A stretch of DNA of 64,000 bases from Nitratireductor indicus C115 (GCF_000300515.1 NZ_AMSI01000006.1:124001-188000), one strand, 5' to 3'. Counted from the first letter of the stretch, positions 18,724-27,383 are shown. The notes: generated from the sequence alone by a model not told the origin. Made by a program: numbers and translations.

Positions 18724-18747
18724 GACTTTCAAATTTTTCGGGAAAGT
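18724..18747. promoter_or_regulatory. LysR-type box 2 (hiuH / puuE promoter region)
   Basis: ACTTTC-N11-GAAAGT is a perfect 6-bp dyad of the LysR T-N11-A form. It matches 21 of 24 bases with the site at 8731-8754 near puuD and the LysR gene. It sits 54 to 77 bases before the puuE start and about 100 bases before hiuH, so one bound regulator could serve both directions. Confidence 0.65.
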
Positions 18748-18800
18748 GACCTTAGCATTCCATCGGCTATCCTTGGCAATAGAGTTCAATGGACCACAGC

Positions 18801-20237
18801 ATGACCCGTTATTTCCGAGACATGGCCGGCTACGGCCCCAACCCGCCGGATGCGAAATGGCCGGGAGACGCGCGGGTGGCCGTGCAATTCGTCGTCAATT
18901 ACGAGGAAGGCGGCGAGAACTGCATCCTGCACGGGGATGAAGCCTCGGAAGCCTTCTTGTCCGAGGTCGTCGGGGCAGCGCCATGGCCCGGCATGCGCCA
19001 CTGGAACATGGAATCGATCTATGAGTATGGCGCGCGCGCCGGCTTCTGGCGGCTCCACCGCATGTTCACAAAGGCTCAGGTGCCTGTCACGGTTTTCGGC
19101 GTTGCCACGGCGCTTGCGCGCAGCCCAGCGCAGGTGGCCGCGATGCGCGATGCGGGCTGGGAGATCGCCTCCCACGGCCTGAAATGGATCGATTACCGCT
19201 CATATCCGCAGGAGAAGGAGCGCGCCGACCTTCTGGAGGCGATCCGCCTCCACGCCGAGGTGGTGGGCGAACGCCCGCGCGGCCTCTATCTCGGCCGCAC
19301 TTCGGTCAATTCCGTCAGGATCGCCATCGAGGAAGGTGGGTTCGACTGGATTTCGGACACCTATGACGACGACCTGCCCTATTGGATCGACCATGACGGT
19401 CATGGCAATGCAGCCCGCCCGCAACTCGTCATTCCCTATACGCTGGACGCCAACGACATGCGTTTTGCGACTGCGCAGGGCTTCAATTCCGGCGACCAGT
19501 TCTTCGCCTATCTGCGCGACGCCTTCGACACACTTTACGAGGAAGGCGAGGCGGGCCGTCCGGCCATGATGAGCATCGGGCTCCATTGCCGGCTCGTCGG
19601 TCGTCCCGGTCGCGCCGCCGCCCTGCAGCGCTTCATCGACCATGTGAAAAGCCGCGAGCATGTGTGGCTGGCCACCCGCGGCGAGATCGCCCGTCACTGG
19701 CGCGAGCACCACCCCTATGCCCCGGCTGCGCTGCGCCCGAGCCGCATGAGCGCGCCCGAATTCATCGAGCGTTTCGGCAGTGTCTACGAGCACTCTCCCT
19801 TCATCGCCGAGCGCGCTTTCGGGCTTGAGCTTGGCACCGCACACGATACGGCGACAGGGCTTGCCAATGCGCTCGCCCGTGTCTTCCGCTCCGCCAGCGA
19901 AGAAGAACGCCTCGACATCCTGAAGGCTCACCCTGACCTTGCCGGAAAGCTTGCAACAGCAAAGCGCCTGACGGTGGAATCCACCCGCGAACAGGCGTCC
20001 GCCGGCCTGGACGCCCTCACCGACGCAGAGCGTATCCGCTTCACCGAGCTGAACACGGCCTACACCGGCCGTTTCGGCTTTCCGTTCATTATCGCCGTCA
20101 AGGACAATACAAAGGAAGGCATCCTGAAGGCGTTCGAGACCCGGCTTGAAAACAGCTACGAGGAAGAGTTTTCCACGGCCTGCCGGCAGGTGGAGCGCAT
20201 CGCCTTTCTCCGGCTCAAGGACATATTGCCCGCGTAA
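18801..20237 (+). CDS. puuE: Bifunctional allantoinase (PuuE) / OHCU decarboxylase (UraD) fusion
   Basis: The 478-aa protein joins two enzymes. Residues 1 to about 300 are a polysaccharide-deacetylase-fold allantoinase ([40 protein letters not shown]). About 315 to 478 is an OHCU decarboxylase domain ([49 protein letters not shown]). The C-terminal part turns OHCU from HiuH into S-allantoin, and the N-terminal part opens allantoin to allantoate, so consecutive steps share one chain. An ATG at 18789 is also possible; the family N-terminus favours 18801. First gene of the ureide operon. Confidence 0.93.
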   Translation: MTRYFRDMAGYGPNPPDAKWPGDARVAVQFVVNYEEGGENCILHGDEASEAFLSEVVGAAPWPGMRHWNMESIYEYGARAGFWRLHRMFTKAQVPVTVFGVATALARSPAQVAAMRDAGWEIASHGLKWIDYRSYPQEKERADLLEAIRLHAEVVGERPRGLYLGRTSVNSVRIAIEEGGFDWISDTYDDDLPYWIDHDGHGNAARPQLVIPYTLDANDMRFATAQGFNSGDQFFAYLRDAFDTLYEEGEAGRPAMMSIGLHCRLVGRPGRAAALQRFIDHVKSREHVWLATRGEIARHWREHHPYAPAALRPSRMSAPEFIERFGSVYEHSPFIAERAFGLELGTAHDTATGLANALARVFRSASEEERLDILKAHPDLAGKLATAKRLTVESTREQASAGLDALTDAERIRFTELNTAYTGRFGFPFIIAVKDNTKEGILKAFETRLENSYEEEFSTACRQVERIAFLRLKDILPA

Positions 20238-20251
20238 CACAGGACAATAAA

Positions 20252-21088
20252 ATGAGTGCCCGCACCTATTTCGCACCGCATGGCGGACACCCGCCGCAAA
20301 GCCAGCTCCTGACGGGCCGCGCGGTCTTCACCGAAGCCTATGCGCTGATGCCCAACGGCGTCATGCAGGACATCGTGACGAGCGCGCTGCCGTTCTGGGA
20401 CGACACGCGTCTTTGGATGATTGCACGCCCGCTCTCGGGTTTCGCCGAGACGTTCTCGCAATACATCATGGAGGTGCAGCCGGGAGGGGGTAGCGACAGG
20501 CCCGAGACTGAAAGCGGCGCCGAAAGCGTCCTTTTCGTCATGGAAGGCGAAATCACCGTACAGCTGGACGGGACCGCGCACGGGATGACACCCGGCGGCT
20601 ATGCCTATCTGCCGCCCGATTGCGGCTGGACCCTGCGCAGCACCGGCAGCGCCCCCGCGCGCTTCCACTGGATCCGCAAGGCCTATGAGGCCGTCCCCGG
20701 CCTCGCCAAGCCCGACCCCATCTTCGTGAACGAGGCGGATGTGCCTGCAAACCCCATGCCCGGCACGGACGGAAAATGGGCCACGACCCGTTTCGTCGAC
20801 CCGCAGGATCTGCGCCACGACATGCATGTCACCATCGTCACCTTCGAGCCCGGCGCGGTGATCCCCTTTGCCGAGACCCACGTGATGGAGCACGGGCTCT
20901 ACGTGCTCGAAGGCAAGGCGGTCTACCGGCTCAACAGCGACTGGGTGGAGGTGGAAGCCGGGGATTTCATGTGGCTGCGCGCCTTTTGCCCGCAAGCCTG
21001 CTACGCGGGCGGCCCCGGCAAATTCCGCTACCTGCTCTACAAGGACGTCAACCGTCACGCCAAGCTGCGCGGTCCATTCGCGCCATGA
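20252..21088 (+). CDS. allE: (S)-ureidoglycine aminohydrolase (bicupin)
   Basis: The 278-aa protein has two cupin barrels. The N-terminal one shows ESVLFVMEGEITVQLDG and GGYAYLPP; the C-terminal, metal-binding one shows FAETHVMEHGLYVLEGKAVYRLN and GDFMWLRAFCPQ. It releases ammonia from ureidoglycine to give S-ureidoglycolate. An AGGA ribosome site precedes the ATG, 14 bases after the puuE stop. Its substrate comes from allantoate amidohydrolase (AllC), which is not encoded in this window. Confidence 0.9.
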   Translation: MSARTYFAPHGGHPPQSQLLTGRAVFTEAYALMPNGVMQDIVTSALPFWDDTRLWMIARPLSGFAETFSQYIMEVQPGGGSDRPETESGAESVLFVMEGEITVQLDGTAHGMTPGGYAYLPPDCGWTLRSTGSAPARFHWIRKAYEAVPGLAKPDPIFVNEADVPANPMPGTDGKWATTRFVDPQDLRHDMHVTIVTFEPGAVIPFAETHVMEHGLYVLEGKAVYRLNSDWVEVEAGDFMWLRAFCPQACYAGGPGKFRYLLYKDVNRHAKLRGPFAP

Positions 21089-21594
21089 AGACCATCGTTG
21101 CAGAAGCTCTGACCCGTGAGGCTTTCGCCCCCTTCGGCGACGTGATCGAGACGGAAGGTACCGAAAGCTTTTTGATCAACAATGGCAAGTGCCGCCGCTT
21201 CCACGATCTGGCGAAAGTTGAGGCCGGCGGCGAAAATGCCCGTGTCCTGATCAACATCTTTCGCGGCACCCCTTATCCGATGCCGCTCACCCTCTCCATG
21301 GTAGAGCGCCACCCGCTTGGAAGTCAGGCTTTCATGCCGACGACCCCCGCCCCCTTTCTGGTCGTTGTCTGCCCCGATGAAGCGGGCCGACCCGGCAGGC
21401 CGCGCGCCTTCCTCACCGCCCCTGGACAGGGCGTCAACTATGCTCGCGGCACCTGGCACGGCGTGCTGACGCCCATCGGCAAGGAACAGGACTTCGTCGT
21501 GGTTGACCGCGGTGGAGACGGCAACAATGTCGAGGAACATTTCTTCACCGAACCTTACAGCATCGCCCTGCCGGAGACCGGTAACGCCTCATGA
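21085..21594 (+). CDS. allA: Ureidoglycolate lyase
   Basis: The 169-aa protein splits ureidoglycolate into glyoxylate and urea. AllA features are MVERHPLGSQAFMP, PFLVVVCP, FLTAPGQGVNYARGTWHGVLTP and DFVVVDRGG. The frame continues upstream inside allE, but the ATG overlapping the allE stop by four bases (ATGA) gives the family length and N-terminus (EAFAPFGDVIE). Glyoxylate made here probably feeds the glycerate kinase at 4810-6093 by way of carboligase steps encoded elsewhere. Confidence 0.92.
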   Translation: MKTIVAEALTREAFAPFGDVIETEGTESFLINNGKCRRFHDLAKVEAGGENARVLINIFRGTPYPMPLTLSMVERHPLGSQAFMPTTPAPFLVVVCPDEAGRPGRPRAFLTAPGQGVNYARGTWHGVLTPIGKEQDFVVVDRGGDGNNVEEHFFTEPYSIALPETGNAS

Positions 21595-22184
21595 CCGACA
21601 GCACCCTCATCAACCGCCTGCTCGATGTGATCGAACAGGACATCCTGCCCAAAACACGAGAAGGTGTGGCCCACGGCAACAAGCTCTTCGGCGCCGCGAT
21701 CCTGCGCAGGGACGATCTTTCGCTTGTACTTGCCGAAACCAACAACGAGCTGGAAAACCCGCTTTGGCACGGGGAAGTGCATGCGCTGAAGCGCTTTTAC
21801 GAAATGCCGAAGACTAGCCGCCCCGACACAAGCGATTGTATTTTCCTGTCCACCCACGAACCCTGTTCGCTCTGCCTTTCGGCGATCACATGGACCGGTT
21901 TCGACAATTTCCATTATCTCTTCAGCCACGAGGATTCGCGCGATTCCTTCGCGATTCCCCATGACCTGAAGATATTGAAAGAGGTCTTCACGCTGGAACC
22001 CGGCGGCTACAACGCCGAAAACGCCTTCTGGAAGAGCTATGCCATTCCAGCATTGGCGCGGACGCTCCCGGAAGCCGAAGCGCGGGTCGCATTGGCCCGG
22101 ATCGAGGCAATCGGAGCAGCCTATGCCGAGCTCTCCGACGCCTATCAGGAGAGCAAGGCCGGGAATGACATTCCGTTGAACTGA
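21591..22184 (+). CDS. Cytidine deaminase-fold (CDA) zinc deaminase, substrate unknown
   Basis: The 197-aa protein has the two zinc motifs of the CMP/dCMP deaminase fold: WHGEVHALKRF (HGE in place of the common HAE) and EPCSLCLSAI (PCxxC). It has a longer C-terminal region (about 115-197) than tRNA adenosine deaminases. It overlaps allA by four bases (ATGA), so it is co-expressed with ureide breakdown. Guanine, another nucleobase or a ureide amine are possible substrates, but none can be read from the sequence. Since GuaD of the amidohydrolase type is already present, this is not obviously redundant. Confidence 0.7.
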   Translation: MTDSTLINRLLDVIEQDILPKTREGVAHGNKLFGAAILRRDDLSLVLAETNNELENPLWHGEVHALKRFYEMPKTSRPDTSDCIFLSTHEPCSLCLSAITWTGFDNFHYLFSHEDSRDSFAIPHDLKILKEVFTLEPGGYNAENAFWKSYAIPALARTLPEAEARVALARIEAIGAAYAELSDAYQESKAGNDIPLN

Positions 22185-22187
22185 TCG

Positions 22188-22209
22188 GTGCGGGAACAGA
22201 CGCCCGCAC
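22188..22209 (+). terminator. Stem-loop after the ureide operon
   Basis: GTGCGGG (22188-22194) and CCCGCAC (22203-22209) form a perfect 7-bp stem with an 8-base loop, 4 bases past the last stop codon. No strong T-run follows. Probable terminator of puuE-allE-allA-deaminase. Confidence 0.5.
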
Positions 22210-22313
22210 TCCTGGATCGATTCACCGTTTCACGGAAACCCTGAACCGATCTATCTCCTTGTTTCTCCTCCGCATTTATGCAGACGTCAGGACTGCAAAA
22301 TGCTCTGGCCGCG

Positions 22314-23519
22314 CTACACCCGCTCCATCGCGAGCGCGATGCCCTGCCCCACGCCGATGCACATCGTGGCAAGCGCAAGCCTGCCACCGCGCTCATGCAG
22401 TTCAAGCGCCGCCGTGCCGGAAATGCGCGCGCCAGACATGCCCAGGGGATGACCGAGCGCAATTGCCCCGCCATTCGGGTTCACATGCGCCGCATCCTCG
22501 GCGATCCCGAGCTCCCGCAACACCGCGATGCCCTGCGAGGCAAACGCCTCGTTGAGCTCGAACACGTCGAAATCTGAGGGCTTCAGACCAAGCCGCGCAC
22601 ACAGCTTCTTTGTTGCAGGCGCGGGCCCGATCCCCATGATACGCGGCGGAACGCCTGCCGTCGCGCCGCCGAGAATTCGAGCGATGGGCGTCAGCCCGTA
22701 TTTCCTGGCCGCAGCCTCGGACGCTATGATAAGCGCCGCAGCGCCATCATTGACCCCCGAGGCATTTCCGGCTGTCACCGTGCCGTTTTCCCGGAACGGC
22801 GTGGACAATTTGCCAAGCTTTTCGACACTGCTGCCCGGGCGCGGATGCTCGTCCTTGTCCACTACGATCGCATCGCCCTTTCGCTGCGGTATCGTGACCG
22901 CAATGATTTCCTTTGCCAGGCGGCCGTTTTCCTGCGCGGCAACGGCCTTGTTCTGGCTGCGAACGGCGAAGGCATCCTGATCGGCGCGGCTGACGGAAAA
23001 GTCAGCTGCGACATTCTCCCCCGTCTCGGGCATGGAATCCACGCCATACTGTTTCTTGAGGAGCGGGTTTATGAAGCGCCAGCCGATGGTGGTGTCGTAG
23101 ATTTCCGCATTGCGCGAGAACGCCGATGCTGCCTTCGGCATGACAAATGGGGCGCGGCTCATGGATTCCACGCCGCCTGCAATCATGATTTCGGCCTCGC
23201 CTGCCTTGATCGATCTGGCGGCAATCGTGATCGCATCCATACCCGATCCGCACAAACGGTTGACCGTCGATCCCGGAACATCCACCGGCAACCCTGCCAG
23301 AAGCGCGGCCATGCGCGCGACATTTCGGTTGTCTTCGCCAGCCTGATTGGCGGAGCCGTAGAACACGTCGTCAATGGCCGCCCAGTCCACACCCGGATTG
23401 CGCTCTATCAGCGCCCGGATCGGCACCGCAGCCAGATCATCAGCCCTCACGGAGGAAAGGACGCCACCAAAGCGGCCAATGGGAGTGCGGATATAATCGC
23501 AAATAAAGGCTTCAGCCAT
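22314..23519 (-). CDS. pcaF: 3-oxoadipyl-CoA thiolase
   Basis: The 401-aa thiolase shows the acyl-enzyme Cys in NRLCGSGMDAI, SMSRAPFVM, NGTVTAGNASGVNDGAAA, ELNEAFA, NPNGGAIALGHPLGMSGAR and the second Cys in MCIGVGQG. It cleaves 3-oxoadipyl-CoA to succinyl-CoA and acetyl-CoA, the last step of the beta-ketoadipate pathway. Co-directional with pcaI and pcaJ, 69 bases after pcaJ. The specific assignment over a general thiolase rests on this neighbourhood. Confidence 0.9.
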   Translation of the reverse strand: MAEAFICDYIRTPIGRFGGVLSSVRADDLAAVPIRALIERNPGVDWAAIDDVFYGSANQAGEDNRNVARMAALLAGLPVDVPGSTVNRLCGSGMDAITIAARSIKAGEAEIMIAGGVESMSRAPFVMPKAASAFSRNAEIYDTTIGWRFINPLLKKQYGVDSMPETGENVAADFSVSRADQDAFAVRSQNKAVAAQENGRLAKEIIAVTIPQRKGDAIVVDKDEHPRPGSSVEKLGKLSTPFRENGTVTAGNASGVNDGAAALIIASEAAARKYGLTPIARILGGATAGVPPRIMGIGPAPATKKLCARLGLKPSDFDVFELNEAFASQGIAVLRELGIAEDAAHVNPNGGAIALGHPLGMSGARISGTAALELHERGGRLALATMCIGVGQGIALAMERV

Positions 23520-23588
23520 GATACGCGGTTCTCCTTCGCGAACGGTGAGCGGCGGCCCAGCCCTTCATGTTTATCGAGAGGTGAAGAA

Positions 23589-24365
23589 TCAGCGTCCCTT
23601 ATGGGCCGCTTCGGTGCGCGCCTTCAAGTCGCGCAGGATCGAAAGCTCCTGTTCGGTTGGAGGCGGGGTTTCCTCAACCCTCTCGGCGAACCTGACCGTC
23701 CAGCCGCAAGTCTCCTGAACCATCTCCCGTCTCACGCCAGGATGAAGTGACACCACCGTAAATTCCTTCGTCTGTGGGTCGGGCCTCCAGATCGCCAGAT
23801 CCGTGATGAGAAGGGTCGGGCCCCTGGTGTCGATCCCCAGCCGCTGGCGATGGTCGCCCCCTTCGCCATGGCCGAAGGAAGTGAAGAAGTCGATTTTCTC
23901 CACCATCGCCCTGCGCGATTGGGCGAGCGTGACATAGACCTCCTGCGAGGAACTAGCGATCTCCGGTGCCCCACCACCGCCCGGCAGCCTCACCCTTGGA
24001 TGCTCGTATTCGCCCACCACCGTGGTGTTGATATTGCCGAAGCGATCAATTTGGGCAGCGCCCAGAAAGCCGATGGTGATGCGCCCTCCCTGAAGCCAGT
24101 AGCGAAACATTTCCGGCACTGGCACGGTGGTCAGCGCCGTATCGCAAAGCTCTCCGTCGCCGATGGACAAGGGCAATACATCCGGAGCCGTGCCGATGGT
24201 CCCGGACTCATAGATCAGCGTGATATCCGGCGCATGCGTCAACCGGGCAATGTTGCAGGCCGCCGAAGGCGCACCGATGCCAACGAAGCAGACGTCGTCA
24301 TTTCCAAGCGCACGCGAAGCCGCAATGGTCATCATTTCATTGGGTGTGAAATCCGCACCGGTCAT
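23589..24365 (-). CDS. pcaJ: 3-oxoadipate CoA-transferase beta subunit
   Basis: The 258-aa protein is a family I CoA-transferase beta subunit of the glutaconate/CatJ type (IYESGTIGTAPDVLPLSIGD with the catalytic Glu region, GGRITIGFLGAAQIDRFGN, LPGGGGAPEIA). With PcaI it activates 3-oxoadipate with CoA from succinyl-CoA. Its start overlaps the pcaI stop by four bases. Some genomes name this form catJ. Confidence 0.88.
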   Translation of the reverse strand: MTGADFTPNEMMTIAASRALGNDDVCFVGIGAPSAACNIARLTHAPDITLIYESGTIGTAPDVLPLSIGDGELCDTALTTVPVPEMFRYWLQGGRITIGFLGAAQIDRFGNINTTVVGEYEHPRVRLPGGGGAPEIASSSQEVYVTLAQSRRAMVEKIDFFTSFGHGEGGDHRQRLGIDTRGPTLLITDLAIWRPDPQTKEFTVVSLHPGVRREMVQETCGWTVRFAERVEETPPPTEQELSILRDLKARTEAAHKGR

Positions 24366-25219
24366 CCTGCAACCCTCAGCTTCTCCACACGCTGTTCAAA
24401 GTCTTCAACACGAGCCTGAAACACATTGCGGTCCATCCAGTCTCGGAAGACATCGCGGTCTGCCGCAACCTTGTCCCACTCAAGATATGCTGCATTGTCG
24501 CGGGCGTAATATCCATGCGCATAGGAAGGATGCGCCCCGCCAGGCACGACCGAGATCGCCGTGATCGTCCAGTGCGGCAATATGGTCAGGTTGGGATGCT
24601 GATCGTCGAAATCCTCCACCACCTCCTCGACTGTGGCAACCGCCCGACGCGCGGCGAGCACAGCCTCCTTCTGGATACCCACAATGCCCTCCACCAGCAC
24701 ATTGCCCCGGCGATCCGCCTTCTGCGCGTGAATGAAGGCGACATCGGGCCGCAACGCCGGAACAGCGGCAAGCTCTTCCCCGGTGAAGGGGCATTCAATG
24801 AAGCGAATGTTCGGATTGACGCGCGCAAGCTCCGCTCCGCGATAACCGCGGAACACAGCACAGGGCATGCCTGCCGCACCCGCCTCATAGGCATTGGCCA
24901 TGGCAGCATGCGAGTGCTCCTCGATTTCCAGAGCATTCGGAAACCCATTCTCCACCGCATCGCGCAGACGGCGCAGCAGGCCGACGCCAGGGTTTCCGGC
25001 ATAGGAAAACACCAGCTTTCGCGCCATGCCCATGCCGATCATCTGGTCATAGACCACATCCGGCGTCATGCGGATCAGCGTCAGGTCGCGAAACCCTTGG
25101 CGGATTGCCTCGTGGGCAGCCGCAGTCGGGATGAGATGCGTGAACCCCTCAAACGCAACGCTGTCACCATCATGCAGGTTCTCCGAAACGGCCTGAGACA
25201 AGGGGAGGAAACGCGCCAT
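24362..25219 (-). CDS. pcaI: 3-oxoadipate CoA-transferase alpha subunit
   Basis: The 285-aa alpha subunit shows the CoA-transferase motifs DGDSVAFEGFTHLIPTAAAHEAIRQG, GNPGVGLLRRLRDAVE, and FIHAQKADRRGNVLVEGIVG. It pairs with PcaJ. The start has AAGGAG four bases upstream. First gene of pcaIJF, transcribed from the region holding the two PcaR-like sites. The first steps of aromatic ring cleavage (pcaGHBCD) are not in the window. Confidence 0.88.
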   Translation of the reverse strand: MARFLPLSQAVSENLHDGDSVAFEGFTHLIPTAAAHEAIRQGFRDLTLIRMTPDVVYDQMIGMGMARKLVFSYAGNPGVGLLRRLRDAVENGFPNALEIEEHSHAAMANAYEAGAAGMPCAVFRGYRGAELARVNPNIRFIECPFTGEELAAVPALRPDVAFIHAQKADRRGNVLVEGIVGIQKEAVLAARRAVATVEEVVEDFDDQHPNLTILPHWTITAISVVPGGAHPSYAHGYYARDNAAYLEWDKVAADRDVFRDWMDRNVFQARVEDFEQRVEKLRVAG

Positions 25220-25233
25220 CGGACTCCTTAAAA

Positions 25234-25267
25234 GTTCGTATTGCGAACAAATGTTCTATATGCGATA
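25234..25267. promoter_or_regulatory. Tandem IclR-type operator between pcaI and pcaR
   Basis: Site A is GTTCG-TATTG-CGAAC (25234-25248), a perfect dyad close to the known PcaR target. Site B (25253-25267) starts GTTC and contains TGCGA, matching site A at about 10 of 15 positions, 19 bases further on. The region also holds TATA-like -10 sequences for pcaR. Confidence 0.65.
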
Positions 25268-25275
25268 TTTATTAG

Positions 25276-26079
25276 ATGGAGATCGAAAGCGAGTCAAACA
25301 CCGTATCGGACCACAACCGGGATCTCGTGGGGGCCCTGCAAAAGGGGCTTTCCGTTTTGGAAATTCTGTCGCGGGCGCCAAATTCACCAAGCGGCATGAC
25401 TCTCACGGAAGTCGCGGTGGAGGCAGGCCTGCCCCGTGCAGGCGCGCGCAGGCTGCTGCTGACGCTGGTCGCCAGCGGTTATGCACGCCAGGAAGAGCGG
25501 CGCTTCGTCTTGTCGACCAAACTGCTTTCGCTGACACGGTCCTGGATGGGTGAGGCATCGGTCTGGCGCTATGCGGAACCGATAATGCAGGCTCTCTCGG
25601 CAAGGCTGGGCGAATCCTGCTCTGCCGCCGTGCTGGAAGGCGACCACATCGTTTATGTGGCGCGCGCGGCAAGCAGACGTATCCTGTCTGTCGCGCTCTA
25701 TGTCGGCGCGCGCCTTCCTGCCCATTGCACATCAATGGGCCGGGTACTCCTTTCAGATCTGGATTCTACCGAACTCGCCCGTTTTCTCGCGCATGCGTCG
25801 ATCGGCGCCAAGACTGCGAAAACGGTGACGGACAGGGCCATCCTCGCCGCGAAGATGGCGGAAACGCGCGAGCGAGGCTATGCCATCGTCGACGAGGAAC
25901 TGGAACTCGGTCTGCGCTCGATTGCGGTTCCCGTTAGAGACAGGTCCGGCAAGGTCGTCGCCGCTCTGAACGTGTCGACCCAGACCGCCCGGTTCACCTG
26001 CGCCGAGATGGAGCAAACCATTCTCGCCCCGCTGCTCGAGGCGGCTGGTGAAATCGAGGATTTTCTCACCCTGCAATGA
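25276..26079 (+). CDS. pcaR: IclR-family regulator PcaR
   Basis: The 267-aa protein has an IclR winged helix (LVGALQKGLSVLEILSRA, TLTEVAVEAGLPRAGARRLLLTL) and an effector domain (RLPAHCTSMGRVLLSDL, ERGYAIVDEELELGLRSIAVPV). It most likely senses 3-oxoadipate and activates the divergent pcaIJF. No ribosome site is visible before the ATG, which follows AT-rich promoter-like sequence, so the mRNA may be leaderless. Confidence 0.88.
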   Translation: MEIESESNTVSDHNRDLVGALQKGLSVLEILSRAPNSPSGMTLTEVAVEAGLPRAGARRLLLTLVASGYARQEERRFVLSTKLLSLTRSWMGEASVWRYAEPIMQALSARLGESCSAAVLEGDHIVYVARAASRRILSVALYVGARLPAHCTSMGRVLLSDLDSTELARFLAHASIGAKTAKTVTDRAILAAKMAETRERGYAIVDEELELGLRSIAVPVRDRSGKVVAALNVSTQTARFTCAEMEQTILAPLLEAAGEIEDFLTLQ

Positions 26080-26093
26080 AATATCACGGGTTT

Positions 26094-26348
26094 TCATGCA
26101 GCACTCCGCGAGTTCTTTGCCGGTGTATTGGGCTGCTCGATCACTTCGCGCATGCGTCGCGCAAGACGAGCCTGCAACCTGGCAAGGACCACATTGTCTA
26201 GAACATCACGGGACTGGGCAATGAATTGATCGCCGGCAACGGCATAAAGGGAATCGACAATGGAAACGTCCTCCTGCGGGGAGAGGAGAGCGTCGATATG
26301 CGCATCGTTCTGCGCGTCCGAAAGGGCGTTACGAATATGCTTCATCAT
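26094..26348 (-). CDS. Small hypothetical protein
   Basis: I do not recognise this 84-aa protein. It is hydrophilic and mostly helical, with alternating charges (LARLQARLARRMREVIEQP), and has no signal or membrane segment. It is convergent with pcaR, 14 bases from its stop, and lies upstream of the LysR gene's terminator. No good ribosome site precedes its ATG pair. Codon use looks ordinary. It may be a real small protein or chance. Confidence 0.4.
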   Translation of the reverse strand: MMKHIRNALSDAQNDAHIDALLSPQEDVSIVDSLYAVAGDQFIAQSRDVLDNVVLARLQARLARRMREVIEQPNTPAKNSRSAA

Positions 26349-26421
26349 GGTGCGGATATTTGGTGGAGAATCCTGACGGCAAGGCGGCGGTCAGATGAAA
26401 TTTTGAAGACAGTTTCTTGTC

Positions 26422-26459
26422 ATGATACTGCCGCGCAGCAGGCCGCGCGGCAGTATCAT
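26422..26459. terminator. 15-bp perfect stem-loop after the LysR gene
   Basis: ATGATACTGCCGCGC (26422-26436) and GCGCGGCAGTATCAT (26445-26459) pair perfectly with an 8-base loop. It begins 12 bases past the stop of the minus-strand LysR gene. No T-run follows, so termination could be structure-driven or act in both directions. Confidence 0.6.
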
Positions 26460-26471
26460 CAAAAACTGAGA

Positions 26472-27383
26472 CTACTGGCGGGCAAGGCTATGGCGCGGAA
26501 AACCTCCCGGCGGCGGCACCATTCGATGCAACTCCCCCTGAAGGAGCTCGAAAATGTCGAGCGCCATCCGCAGATTGAAGCGCTTGTCATCAAAGAACAT
26601 GCCGTAGCGCATGTCCAGTCCGCCTGGCAGCACCTCGCTGCAATCCTCAAGCACGCTTGAAAACTGCCCGTCGAAAACGAAACTCGGCAGGGGTGAAACC
26701 GCTGTGCCGCTTGCCACGAGGCGAACCGCCGTCGCGATGTCGTCTGCTTCGCTGAGCACGTCATAGGAAATGTCCCTTTGCCGCAACCACTCGCGCGCTG
26801 CGGCGCCAAGCGGCGACTGGGAGTTCGTGAGGACCACGGGAACGGCGCCGGGCGAGCGCTTCATCTGCTCACCGAGTTCCCGCGCGCCGATCCAGCGCAA
26901 TGTATGATCGGCCACAAGGTCTGGCCCCAGTTCCGAAGGGTAGAGCGCCCGGAAAACCGCGTCGATCTGGCCGAAATCGTACATTTCTTCCAATCGCCTG
27001 GAATCCGCGATGTTCCAGCTCACCGTCTCACGGACCTTGCCGAGCCGTCCCATACCATTCAGAAGCAGCGGCGCACAATAGCCACAGATTCCGACCTTCA
27101 GCTTGGAAACGCTCTTTTCATAGCCGACCGTGCGCAGGCGGCGCTCCAGATCGAGCATCTGGCGGATCAACCCGGAAATCTCTTCCTTGACGATGATCCG
27201 ATTGCCCAGTTTCTTGATGAGCGGCGTGCCGATGGCCCGCTCCAGCCTGCCAAGATGCATGCTCACCGCCGGTTGGCTGATACCGAGCTTCTGCGCCGCC
27301 CCGGTCAGGCTGCGGGTGTCGATGACGGCCTCCGCTGCCCGCAAAGTTGCAAATGATAATCCGTCTTGTTTATGCATGCCCAT
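26472..27383 (-). CDS. LysR-family transcriptional regulator
   Basis: The 303-aa protein has a LysR winged helix (SLTGAAQKLGISQPAVSMHLGRLERAIGTPLI) and a substrate-binding domain with a rather low match to well-known groups (KLKVGICGYCAPLLLNG, SGTAVSPLPSFVF). I start at the ATG of MGMHKQD, which has GAGG nine bases upstream; the frame is open further but is not LysR-like. Its target is unclear: it stands alone between pcaR and the heavy-metal ATPase, and its upstream gap is long and AT-rich. Confidence 0.8.
   Translation of the reverse strand: MGMHKQDGLSFATLRAAEAVIDTRSLTGAAQKLGISQPAVSMHLGRLERAIGTPLIKKLGNRIIVKEEISGLIRQMLDLERRLRTVGYEKSVSKLKVGICGYCAPLLLNGMGRLGKVRETVSWNIADSRRLEEMYDFGQIDAVFRALYPSELGPDLVADHTLRWIGARELGEQMKRSPGAVPVVLTNSQSPLGAAAREWLRQRDISYDVLSEADDIATAVRLVASGTAVSPLPSFVFDGQFSSVLEDCSEVLPGGLDMRYGMFFDDKRFNLRMALDIFELLQGELHRMVPPPGGFPRHSLARQ

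Noticed and set aside
26226-26660. Plus-strand open frame spanning the small hypothetical gene and the hairpin
   Set aside because: It crosses a strong stem-loop and the end of the LysR gene, and shows no protein-like pattern.
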